A stretch of DNA of 64,000 nt, from assembly GCF_030052815.1 (NCBI RefSeq), contig NC_079498.1, positions 79,284,992-79,348,991 on the forward strand. The letters run 5' to 3'. Made by a program: the position numbers and the translations under genes. Below the pieces are notes generated by a model. It was not told where the DNA came from, searched no databases, and was given only the letters and a program-made list of their open reading frames with translations. The DNA is from Hevea brasiliensis (Eukaryota; Streptophyta; Magnoliopsida; Malpighiales; Euphorbiaceae). Positions 36,475 through 46,658 of this stretch are shown one piece after another; positions within the stretch are counted from its first letter, which is position 1, and every line of letters starts with the position of its first letter.

Positions 36475-37752
36475 TCAATCTCTGAACAGCTGTGGATGTT
36501 GTCTCCTCATGTCCTCCTCTCGTTCCCAAGTAGCTTCTTGGCCTGAATGATGGTTCCACAGCACTTTTACCAATGGTATCTGCTTGTTCCGTAGCTGCTT
36601 CACCTCATAAGCCAGAATCTTTATGGGTTCTTCTTCATATTTGAGGTTTAGATTCACTTCTATTTCTTCTACTGGTAGTACATGAGATGGGTCTGATCGA
36701 TACCTCCTCAACATAGACACATGAAAGACGTTTTGTATCTTCTCCAACTCTGGAGGTAGTGCCAAACGATAAGCCAAAGGACCCACTCTTTCCAGAACCT
36801 CATATGGCCCAATAAAACGAGGACTTAGTTTCCCCTTCCTGCCGAATCTCATAATCCTCTTCCAAGGAGAAACCTTGAGGAACACTTTCTCACCCACTAC
36901 ATACTCAATATCCCTTCTTTTCAAATCAATATAGGACTTCTGATGGTCTGATGCAGCTTTAAGTCGACCTTTGATCACCCTGATTTTCTCTTCAGTCTGT
37001 TGAACAATTTCGGGTCCAATCATTTTTCTTTCACCCACGTCATCCCAACACAACGGGGTTCTACATTTCCTGCCATACAAAGCTTCATATGGAGGCATCC
37101 CAATGCTTGATTGGTAGCTGTTGTTATAAGCATACTCAATCAAAGGCAAGTGTGTATCCCAACTCCCCTCAAACTCAATCACACAAGCCCGTAGCATGTC
37201 CTCCAATATCTGAATTACTCTCTCAGACTGGCCATCTGTCTGTGGGTGGAATGCAGTATTGAAGTTTAATCTAGTTCCTAGGGCTCTCTGAAGACTACCC
37301 CATAATCTAGAAGTGAACCTAGGATCTCTGTCTGATACGATAGATACTGGCACTCCATGCAGTCTCACAATCTCATCGATGTACAATCTGGCCAATCTGC
37401 CTAAACTGTAGTCCATTCGGACTGGCAGAAAATGAGTAGACTTAGTCAGTCTATCAACAATGACCCATACTGCATCATGACCCTTCTGTGTCTTTGGAAG
37501 TCCCATCACAAAATCCATCGTTATTCTTTCCCATTTCCATTCTGGCACTGGTAGTGGATGTAACAACCCAGTAGGTACTTGATGCTCTGCCTTTACTTGC
37601 TGACAAGTTAGGCATTTTGATACAAACTCTACCACATCTCTCTTCATACCCATCCACCAGTAATGCTCCTTTAGCCCTCTATACATTTTTGTACCACCAG
37701 GGTGCATGGCAAACGGAGACTCATGTGCTTCCTTCAAAATGATCTGCCTCAA
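36475..37752 (-). CDS. Ty3/gypsy integrase with chromodomain-like tail (element F), open frame
   Basis: A 425-codon open frame on the minus strand. It has the zinc finger (His near residues 10 and 17, Cys 47 and 50), and the DD35E core with Asp80 (ITMDF), Asp141 (VSDRDPRF) and Glu177 (DGQSERV). The GPY/F-like segment (PRFIGPYEVLERVG) and a tail near residues 380-425 resembling a chromodomain (LVKVLWNHHSGQEATWE) follow. Integrase joins cDNA to host DNA; the tail in chromoviruses binds heterochromatin marks (family knowledge). The first Met is internal: the true polyprotein continues upstream, but a frame break lies between it and RNase H near 37790-37890. It is the longest intact coding segment in the window. 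Confidence 0.9.
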   Translation of the reverse strand: MRQIILKEAHESPFAMHPGGTKMYRGLKEHYWWMGMKRDVVEFVSKCLTCQQVKAEHQVPTGLLHPLPVPEWKWERITMDFVMGLPKTQKGHDAVWVIVDRLTKSTHFLPVRMDYSLGRLARLYIDEIVRLHGVPVSIVSDRDPRFTSRLWGSLQRALGTRLNFNTAFHPQTDGQSERVIQILEDMLRACVIEFEGSWDTHLPLIEYAYNNSYQSSIGMPPYEALYGRKCRTPLCWDDVGERKMIGPEIVQQTEEKIRVIKGRLKAASDHQKSYIDLKRRDIEYVVGEKVFLKVSPWKRIMRFGRKGKLSPRFIGPYEVLERVGPLAYRLALPPELEKIQNVFHVSMLRRYRSDPSHVLPVEEIEVNLNLKYEEEPIKILAYEVKQLRNKQIPLVKVLWNHHSGQEATWEREEDMRRQHPQLFRD

Positions 37753-37892
37753 ATCAACATCATTAGGAACACATATTCGCCTCGGTGTAGCAAAGAAACC
37801 ATCATCTCTCGATTGAGAACTCGTTTCTTACCTGCCGACTTCTTCCATCGCCTTCCGATACTTCGATCATTACGAGCAGCCATTCTAACTGA

Positions 37893-38522
37893 TCAATCAA
37901 CACCGGCCAGACATGCCATGCAACCGCTGTCGCCCTCATCATTAATCTCTAAACTGGCATGTAATGATCTCAACTCATGTACCAAAGACAAAGGAGTAAC
38001 TTGTAGACTTGCCATAGTCTTGCGACTTAGGGCGTCAGCCACAACATTAGCTTTCCCTGGCTGATAGTCTATCAGACAATCATAGTCTTTTATCAACTCT
38101 AACCACCTCCTCTGTCTCAAATTCAACTCTTTCTGGGTGCCCAAATACTTCAAACTCTTATGATCTGTGTAGATGTAGCACTTCTCCCCATACAAATAAT
38201 GTCTCCAGATCTTACGAGCAAACACAATTGCTGCAAGCTCCAAATCATGTGTTGGATAATTCCTCTCATGCAGTTTCAGCTGGCGTGATGCATAGGCAAT
38301 GACATTTCGATCTTGCATCAACACACAACCTAACCCGTTATAAGAAGCATCGCTGTAAATTGTATATTCTTTACCCGGTGTAGGTAAAGTCAAGACTGGA
38401 GCCTCAGTCAAACATCTCTTCAATTCATCAAAACTTTGCTGGCATTTGTCCGTCCACTGAAATTTCACATCCTTTCTAAGTAGCTTGGTCAATGGAGATG
38501 CTAACATGGAGAATCCCTTCAC
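37893..38522 (-). pseudogene. Ty3/gypsy RNase H (element F), separated by frame breaks
   Basis: A 209-codon open part. It contains the RT connection ([14 protein letters not shown]), then the RNase H residues Asp in YSDASYNG, Glu in DLELAA and Asp in YTDHKSL, ending in the [10 protein letters not shown] segment. The catalytic set looks complete. It is out of frame with both the RT region above 38523 and the integrase below 37752. Differences from H around 37800-37940 include several CTG-to-CG changes. Confidence 0.88.
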
Positions 38523-38579
38523 AAATCAATGGTAGTATCCAGCTAAACCCAGAAAACTGTGAATCTCTGTGACATTCCT

Positions 38580-39273
38580 GGGTGGCCTTCAATTAAGGAT
38601 AGCTTCAATCTTGCTAGGATCTACCTTAATACCCTCTTCTGATACTACATGCCCCAAAAAGGATATCTCCTTCAGCCAAAATTCACACTTTGACAATTTG
38701 GCATATAGTCGCTTTCTCAAAGTCTCAAGATAATCCGCAGATGTCTATAATGCTCTTCGCATTCCTCGAATAGACCAATATATCATCAATAAATACCACA
38801 ACAACCGGTCGAGGTATGGTCTCAAGATAGTGTTCATCGATCCATAAAAGCAAATGAGCATTAGTTAACCCAATGGCATGACCAAGAACTCATAATGGCC
38901 ATAGCGTCTCAAGGCGCTTTAGTAATATCGCTCTTGTACTTTCAAATGATAATAACTCGATCTCGTGTCAATTTTGGAGAACATAGCCGCACTCGAACCG
39001 ATCAAACAAGTCATCAATATGGGGTAATGGATATCTGTTCTTTATTGTCACCTTATTCAACTGTCGATAATCAATGCATAACCGGAGAGTGCCATCCTTC
39101 TTCTTAACAAACAATACTAGCGCTCCCCAAGGTGACACACTAGAGCGGATAAAGCCCTTATCAAGCAGCTCTTGCAACTGCACTTTTAATTCTTTTAGTT
39201 CTGCAGGTGCCATTCTATATGGTGTTATGGAGATTGGGTCCACACCAGGCATAACATCAATTTCAAACTGCAC
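38580..39273 (-). pseudogene. Ty3/gypsy reverse transcriptase (element F), degenerate
   Basis: The open part 38968-39273 has the RT start ([26 protein letters not shown]). The catalytic box is still encoded as FIDD around 38782-38793. Between about 38700 and 38965 several small indels, absent from H, break the frame (for example CTCGAACCGATC where H has CTCAACTGATC). It would not give a working RT as written; part of the damage may be a consensus error. Confidence 0.85.
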
Positions 39274-39479
39274 TTCTCTTTCTGGAGGTAATCATGCCAA
39301 TTCATCAGAAACACATCCAAAAGTCACATGCGAGGGAATGTCCTTCGGCCTTTGGACTCCCACTTGGGTGTCTATCACATGTGCCAAGTACGCCTCACAC
39401 CCTTTTCTAATCATTTTCCTAGCCGGCAAATTAAATGATGTTTGAAGGCAATAATCGTCTCTCCCCATGTATTACTACA

Positions 39480-41078
39480 TCACCATACCGAGGAAGACCA
39501 AAAGTGGTCTTTCGCCATACCAATCATGGCGTGATGCCTGGCTAACCAATCCATGCCCAAGATAATGTCATAATCTCTGAAGGGCATTTCAATTAAATCA
39601 GACAGAAAAGTGTGTCCTTGGATCACCAAAGGACAATCTCTATATAGCCTATTTACCCTGACCTCCTGGCCTAATGGACTAGTTACTAACACATCATAGT
39701 CCATTGGTACACACGGAATAGTAGTAGAACACATCACACTAGCACTAACATACGAATGTGTGGAGCCAGGATCAAATAACACATACACATCTTGGTCAAG
39801 GATGGAGAAATTACCAGCTACAACATCTGATGTTTCAACCTCTTCCCTCTGACGCATGGTATACACTCTGACTGGTGCGCCACTAGGTACTGGTTGGTTA
39901 ACAGTGCTCTGACTTGCAGGGGTGTTACCAGGACCCTTACCTCTGCCTCTACCTCTAGCAACTGATGGTGACCCTCTAGGTGCAGAGACTTGGGTTGATC
40001 CTTCAGATGTGGCAAAAGATCTAGACCGGCGCGGACTAGTGCAATCCTTAGCGAAATGTCTGCTTCCTCCACAGTTAAAGCATGCACCAGTAGCCTTGAA
40101 ACAAACCCCACCATGAGTCCTACCACATGTTTCACATTGCCGGACCGATAGAGATCCTCGAGAAGCTTGTTGGGTGGTACCGACTGCATCGAGGTGGTCT
40201 TTGGCCGTAAAATCGCCTCGCCGCTCTACGGAGCTAGATCCCCCAAACTGTTTCCTCTTGCCAGAACCACTTTCAGATGCTTGTCCAGTAGTCTTTTCAG
40301 CCTTCTCTTTCTCTTGTGAACCCTTCTTCACTGCCCCTTCGGATTCTATCCTTTCTAATTCCAAGGCTTGTGAGATCAATTCGGCAAAATTCTGATGTCT
40401 GAAACCCACAACTTGCATTCTCAGACTCTGCCTTAACCCAGACTCAAACCTCTTGCACCTATCTTTGGGGGTGGAGACTAAGCTTCCAGCATAGTGGCTT
40501 AGCCTTGAGAAGTCTCTCTCATACTCTGCTATGGTTCGGTCCCCTTGTTTCAGACTAAAAAATTCTTATAATTTCACATCTACATATGCATCAGGAACCC
40601 ATTTCTGCCTGAATTCCCTTAGGAAATCTGTCTATGTCAGCACAGGTGGCTCAACCAAGCTGTGGGGGATGGTCTTCCACCATTCATATGCATCCCCTTG
40701 CAGAAGAGATACTGAATACTCGAACTTCAGTTCTTCCGTACACTGCAGCTTCCTAAAAACTCGCTCCATTCTTTCCAACCACTGTTCTGCCTCCAGTGGA
40801 TCCACAGTGCCTTTAAACTCGGTGGCCCCAAATTTCATCAATTTTTCATATTGCTGAGCTGAGGGCTGTGGTTGTGCTACAGGTACTGGCATCTGGGCTT
40901 GGGGTGGCACATTACCCGCCATTTGCTGAAAGAAGGCAGCCATCTGCAGCACAAATTGAGCAGGAATCGCGGTCTTTGGAGCAGAGCCGGAGTGGTGACC
41001 CACTCACGCTCGAGGCCGGGCTTCTCCTTGAACCTCAGCCTCAACAGATTGTTCTTCGGAATGATCTCCTCCTTCCAT
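39480..41078 (-). pseudogene. Ty3/gypsy gag and protease (element F), degenerate
   Basis: The likely Gag start is Met-Glu-Gly-Gly at 41078. Open parts are 40632-41003 (Gag core, with the EQWLERMERVF segment) and 39480-40418 (Gag tail, then PR). The zinc knuckle CFNCGGSRHFAKDC lies near 40041-40082. The protease active-site motif is FDPGSTHS with Asp at about 39773; chromoviruses often read D[TS]G, and DPGS matches copy H too. A break near 40560-40630 separates the two parts. Gag forms the particle; PR cleaves the polyprotein. Confidence 0.88.
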
Positions 41079-41247
41079 TCCGTTTTTCATAATTTTCTAC
41101 TTCCTGAGATCAAACACAAGGAGGTTGACCTCCGTTAGTGCATATTCATGATGTAAATATGTCATATGTATCAATTAAAGACACTTGAGCATTTGTACTT
41201 ATCAAAGAAATATTCACATGCATAGTCAAAATTTATTGCAAAACCAT

Positions 41248-41259
41248 GCTCTGATACCA
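41248..41259 (-). other. Primer-binding site of element F
   Basis: On the minus strand, TGGTATCAGAGC, about 8 bases from the 5' LTR. Confidence 0.9.
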
Positions 41260-41267
41260 CTAAAACA

Positions 41268-44200
41268 TGTCACACCTTACCCCTCCGTAAGGCATAACAT
41301 GATCCCGTAGAATATTTAATGAACTACCGAACTTCACCTACCGATAACTCATTAAGTACCCTACAAGGGATTTTAAAACAATTTTCTTACATTTTGGAAG
41401 TGGTGAGCATTTTGGTAGAAATTAAAAACCATTTATTCAAAGTTTAAATACTAGTAAAAATTTTGTCCATTTAAATTTTGCCGCAAATTTTATAAAAATT
41501 TTGACAGAGTTCCGTTTGTTTTTGGAGGAAACCGTTCTTCAATTACCTGAGAAAAACACTCCCAAATCACAACTCCCAACCACCAATAATTCTCAAATCA
41601 ACTCAATTCAAGGCACTTCAAATAATTTCACAATACAAATCAAGATTTCTCATCTCAAAATATTTAATATCTTCATTTACAAAACATAAAGTAGTAAATT
41701 CATATGCACAAATAGTAAATTACCATAGAAAATCCAAAATAATATTATTACAATTTATTTACAACTGCTCAACTACATTGATACATACAACATTTCCATA
41801 TTTACATCAAAATTATCTACAAGGGTATAAAATAATACCCGTACAAAAGCTTGATGTGATCTTCAACTCGAGTGACCACTCTGCTGCTTTTTCCTTGCTC
41901 TTATCTGCGATAGCAAAATAAGCTATCGCTGAGTATAAAAATACTCAGTGGTGCACAATAAAAATTTAAAATACAATAAATAAATCATTCATTGCCAAAC
42001 ACAATTTAAATGTTTCTCAATCACCTTTCACAATTATCAAAGTTCATAATAACACCATTTTGTCAAATAATCTATTAAACACAGTTTAGTCAAACAATTT
42101 CATAAACACAGTGTTGCCAAAGTCATACACAACTTAAGCCATGACACAAAATTTCCGATCAATGCCGCGTTGTACACCACGACAAAGCAATCTCAACCCC
42201 ATTAATGAAAATTAATGAGGGAGGTGGCTAGCTAGCTAATGAGTACTCATTCGATCTATAACCTCAACTGGCAAGCCAGAGAGGGAGGAAAATAAAAGAT
42301 CTCAACCCCATAAATGGAGGAGGAATAATAAGTAATTGTCATGCTAAGTGTGAATCAAAAATCCATTTCAAACATTTCATTCAAATATTGCATACAAAAA
42401 TCAAATCAATTTCCAAAGTTACAATTTGATCACAAGGTGGCAACACAAAAGTTCATAAATTCATAATGCGTGCTAAATCAATTTTTCAAGGGTAAAATGC
42501 TTAAATAGGGTTTATTGTGCACAAACCTCAAACGAGTCGTCCCTTAGCCTCGACTCGGTTCCTCGGGTTCCTTCCCGATATTCTTTTCAACTGAAACACA
42601 CAATTTTACAATGTTTCAGTACTAGAACTTAACATAAATCCAAAATAAATTTAGCTTCACAATTACTTAGCTCTAACGTGCTAAATTCGACGTTCTTTAA
42701 ATTTTGTGTTTTGGGTTACTATTCACTACACTATTCAAGTCAAATAGTTGACTTTCTAAGGCTTAATAGGTATGGGAACTCCAACTTCACCCACATACCA
42801 CATTTTGGTCATTAAACTTATTGGTTTTGGTCATTTTCTCAAAGCTTAGGTCATTTTGGCCAAATTGTCAAAATTTCGGTTTTGGTGCTCCTAGTTACAC
42901 TGTTCCATTGGTCGATCTACTGTTAGAATTTGACAAAACTTTCTTCATAGAAAATGTTCCTTATTGTCTTAAGTGTATTCTCATTTTTGGATCACCTCAA
43001 TCGGAGTTTTGTAGCTCAAGTTATGGCCAAATACAATTACTGTTCACGTGCACTATTTATACTGGTATTCTTATTCTGGCAGATTTTTTATCCAACTTTG
43101 TTCAGTTATTTGATCAAGTTAAGTTCATAATTTGGTCTAACTTTCTTCATATGAAATGTTCTACTATGTCTTAGGTTTCCATCGGTTCAAGAATCGCCTA
43201 AATCGGAGTTTTCTAGAAAGAGTTATAGCCATTGGAACTTTACTGCTCAATGGCAATTCTGCAGAGTTGCAGGTTCAATAACTCAACTTTGCTCAATAAT
43301 TTGACTAGGTTAATGGCATAATTTGGGGTGATGTTCTTCATGAAAGTTTTAGATCTATATCTTATCTAATTTCTGGTAAAATTTCAGGTCAATTTGACCT
43401 GTCTAGCTCGAATTATGACCAAATGAACAGTTACTGTTCATTTGGTCAGTTTGGTGCAGTGGCAGCCTGCTCTCATTACACTTTGGTCAATTGGTTCACT
43501 AAGTTTTGGTCAATTTTTGGGCATGGTTCCTTAATGAAAATTGTGCCATTTTATGTCTATTTTCATCCCCAATTGGTGGCATATCAATTGGGCTTGTAAA
43601 ATTCCCGTTTTGGTCCTTCAAAGTTGGTTTGGTCATGCTGCCAGCAGCATGACCATTTACCTCCGAATTTAACTTAATTTCCTATCATTCCCACACAACT
43701 TATTTGGTCATAATTGACCATTATTTCACTTCACAATAGGTCAAACATGCCATTTATACATTTCTCTAAATTTTGCCTCAAAACCCTAAGTCCAAAACCC
43801 GAATCTCACTACTTTGTTACCTTTAACAATTTCAAAGTTCTAAACTATCATCATTCAACTAATTAAGGTTTTTTACACTCATTCAAACCCTTAAATTCAT
43901 GCAATTCATACTCCCTTCAACCAGGCCAAAATTTCGGCAATGGTCCTTTCCCATATTTGTTTCATTTAATCAAGTTCTAGGCTCATTTCAAACACTAATT
44001 ATACACTTAAATGGAAAAATAAGGAGTTAACATACTAACCTTAACTTAAAGCTTCAAACCCTATCTTTAACTCTTCTTTCTTCTTGTAATTCTTCTTCTC
44101 AAGTTGTAATAACAAGCTTTAGTGAAGTTTTTAGGGAAGTTATGTTGATTGGGTGAAGCAAATTAAGCTTAAAAGTAAGCTTAAAGAAAGAGCTTTCATG

Positions 44201-44927
44201 GAGGGTTTTTGGGAAGGAAGTGAAGTGCAATTGGGAAGGAAGAAGAAAGGATTTTTGTTTTTTTTTTTTTTTCTTTATTTATTTAGGCTTATGGAAGACC
44301 ACAAAAAGTCCAATTAAATAATTCAACTAATTAATTTCTTTATGACATCATTCATGATGTCATCACCTTTGACTTTTCCATCTTCTTCTTTTCATTTTTT
44401 TTTCTATTTATTTTTTTCTATTAGTTCTTTAATTTAATTCTCGATCCCAAAGTTTTCTTTTCTCTGATTTTATTTGACAGTTAGGTCAGGAGTCAGCTCT
44501 CGGGGTCAATTGACCAAATTGCCCCTCGCTGGTTCATCCCGGTTTGCAACTAATTCCATATTTCTTTCGGTTCCCTGACCTAATTATTTGACTGACTTAA
44601 CAGTTCTTTTTCGTGATTTTCTCTTTTCCATTATGTCCATAAGGGTCCTAAGGACCGCAGCGTCACTTTTTACGGTTCAAAATTTGGGTTTAAAATGACT
44701 TCGCAGTCGTTCCCGAGGAGGTCACTCATCGCTGTGACTCTCGGCTCGTTTAACCTCTTATGTTCTGTTTTTCTTATTTATAGTTAACTAATTAAACATC
44801 ACTAATTATTTGTGTTTATGGCTTCTCTAATTGTCTGAAGTGTGGCCCTAATCCCATTAATTGTCCGGACTGACACCGGTCACCGGAACAGTGAAATATA
44901 CCAGGCTATACCAATAGGGGTGTTACA
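41268..44927 (-). repeat. 5' LTR of element F (3,660 bp)
   Basis: Bounded by TGTCACACCTTACCCC and AGGGGTGTTACA. It carries intact twin hairpins (41907-41948) and an intact 33-base palindrome (43416-43448). Confidence 0.94.
43416..43448. promoter_or_regulatory. 33-bp palindrome in F 5' LTR
   Basis: Left arm TGACCAAATGAACAGT (43416-43431), one central base, and its exact reverse complement (43433-43448). A 27-base version is at 48127-48153 and 63066-63092 in the other LTR family. It could form a cruciform or RNA hairpin, or bind a dimeric factor; unknown. Confidence 0.8.
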
Positions 44928-44932
44928 TTTAA
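44928..44932. repeat. Right TSD of element F (tttaa)
   Basis: Matches 32763-32767. Confidence 0.95.
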
Positions 44933-45357
44933 TACTCTTTCCTGTTTGATTTTCTACTTCAGATTTAAATTCTTTGAACTTTTCAAAGGATTCATGTTTA
45001 TATTTCATCAAATACAAATACCCAAACCTTGATTTATCATCAGTAAAGGTAATAAAATAATGAAAACTGCCTCTAGCCATTTCCTTAAATGGTCCACATA
45101 CATCACTATGTATTAACTCCAAAATATTTTTAGCCCTTAGCCCTTGTACAACAAAGGGTGATCTAGTCATTTTGCCCTGAAGGCAAGATTCACAAGTTGG
45201 AGTAGGCTCAGAGTCCAAAGAGGATAGAATCCCCATTTTCTCCAATTTTGTAATCCTATCTTCTGCAACATGACATAACCTTAAGTGCCAAATATATTTT
45301 GAACTTGAGTTGGTTTTCACCATGGCATTGCATTCATTTAGATTGCTATACTCTGGC
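44928..45357 (-). pseudogene. Copia pre-integrase and integrase N-terminus (element E)
   Basis: Minus strand, open to the F insertion site. It encodes the HHCC finger (HLRLCHVAED, CESCLQGK), the first catalytic Asp (IHSDVCGPF) and the segment up to GKSIK, after which the frame continues at 32767. It begins just after the protease-region deletion junction (CCAGAGTATAG to CTAAATG) at about 45343, so it is fused to the Gag end. The Gag and integrase parts are in the same frame. Confidence 0.88.
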
Positions 45358-45449
45358 CAGTGGAAACACTTTCTTACTGGCAATGGAAACACTTTCCTGT
45401 TGGCAATGGAAACACTTTCTTATTGGTAGTGGAAACACTTTCCTTTGCC
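45358..45449 (-). repeat. Four 23-bp tandem copies at the gag zinc knuckle (element E)
   Basis: Units at 45358, 45381, 45404 and 45427, each with TGGAAACACTTTC. Three extra units add 69 bases and keep the frame, but the unit at 45427 brings a TAA (45420-45422) in the sense frame. Confidence 0.9.
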
Positions 45450-46208
45450 TTTGTCAGCTTTGGTCTTTCCTTTCTGTTTAGCTATTTTCTTGGAAGGACT
45501 AGGAATCTGAAGTTTCTTTTTCTTATTGCCCTTCTTCTTGTTGGACTTTCCAGCAAAAGAAGATGCAATTAAAGCTACCTCTTTTCCTTTATTGCCCGGC
45601 ATATTCTTTTGAGCAATAACCAATATGTTTAGTAAACCAGCTAAGGCGAATTCCTGTTTAGTCATATGGAAATTTGTCACAAAATTCCCAAAAGACTCAG
45701 GAAGGGACTAAAGGATCAAATCCTTCTGTAGTTGGAAATCCATGTTGAAGTCAAGATGTTCCAACTGCTCAATCAGCCGAATCATCTTGTGGACATGATC
45801 CCCAACATTCTGTCCCTCAGACATCCTCATACGGAATAGCTGCCTTGATATCTCATACCTAGCATTCCTACTGTGCTCACTATACAACTCTTGTAGGTGA
45901 AGGAGGATCTCACTTGCACTCTGCATGTTTTCATGCTGCTTCTGTAACTCATTACTCATGGAAGCAAGCATGTAACACTTAGCTCTAATATCATGCTCCT
46001 TCCACTTGTTCAAAGTTTCATGTTCCTCTTGAGTGGCCTCTGGAAGTAAGGGACCAGGAACATTTGAATCTAGAACATATCCTATATGTTCAAGGTTCAG
46101 GACAAGTTTCAAATTTCTTAGCCAATCAGACAGATTAGGTCTTGTCAACCTATTGCGATCAAGTATGCTTGTAAGGATATTGGATGGTGGTGGTTGTTCT
46201 GTGCTCAT
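45420..46208 (-). pseudogene. Copia gag (element E), one internal stop
   Basis: The start ATG is at 46206-46208 (minus strand). It is open for about 166 codons to a TAG at 45708-45710 (a Gln codon in the family), then open in the same frame to a TAA at 45420. It is the best-preserved copia Gag: the central helical domain, the segment HVHKMIRLIEQLEHL, then a lysine-rich tail (NKKKGNKKKK) and the start of the CCHC knuckle (KCFHYQ). The end of the knuckle and the protease are lost. With one more stop inside the 23-bp repeat, the frame would otherwise run on into integrase. Confidence 0.9.
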
Positions 46209-46658
46209 TTTTTTTAGAAAATTAACTGGAGAAAATAACCAGATTAATTAGTAAATGTATCATGTAATTAACCAAAATGATTATGGTCTTTTAATCAAAT
46301 TGGTCCTCCCACTAACTTTGCGAATCCTACACTTCCAAAGTAGAAAACGGAAATCCTAGTTGGATGGATTTCTAGTGGGTGATTGAATTCTTATAATTCT
46401 ATTGATCATCCTCAGGTACATCCATTATTGGAATTACAATAAACTATAAGTGAGCAACTCCTTACCCATCACATCTCATGTGAGGTTCAATCCTTTACCT
46501 AGCCCCCTAATGCTCAAAATCTCAAGTACATCCATTATTGACTTATCTTGCATTAGTTAAGTTGATCCCATTGAGCCAGTATTTATGCAAATAATTTTAA
46601 TCACCTCAGGTACATCCAATATTGGCCACCAAACTATTTACATATTTACAACATTTCA
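46209..46658 (-). other. Leader of element E, gag-proximal part
   Basis: Homologous to 18763-19210 in B. It contains the CTCAGGTACATCC motif repeats (about 46412, 46522, 46606) and is interrupted by G2. Confidence 0.8.
46654..46658. repeat. Left TSD of G2 (tttca)
   Basis: Paired with tttta at 50828-50832; one of five bases differs. Confidence 0.75.

Larger units (their letters stand above)
32768..44927 (-). mobile_element. Gypsy element F (Tekay/Del-like), complete, inserted in E integrase
   Basis: 12,160 bases, minus strand, with LTRs of 3,661 and 3,660 bases, PBS, gag-PR-RT-RNase H-IN order, PPT and a perfect TSD. The long LTRs and the chromodomain-like integrase tail fit the Tekay/Del chromovirus lineage of plant Ty3/gypsy; this is inferred from known family traits. 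Integrase is a single open frame, while RT and gag are broken by small indels. Confidence 0.95.

Noticed and set aside
39074..39445. Plus-strand open frame of 123 codons over gypsy F
   Set aside because: It is the antisense shadow of the RT/PR region of F. A similar shadow appears at 57508-57930 opposite H, as expected from homologous coding sequence.
40174..40395. Plus-strand frames at 40174-40395, 40531-40857 and 40868-41138
   Set aside because: They lie opposite the Gag frame of F and have no recognisable domain.
44880..45392. A single protein across 44928, joining F LTR and copia integrase
   Set aside because: The frame runs out of E into the LTR of F by chance; the TSD shows the boundary at 44927/44928.
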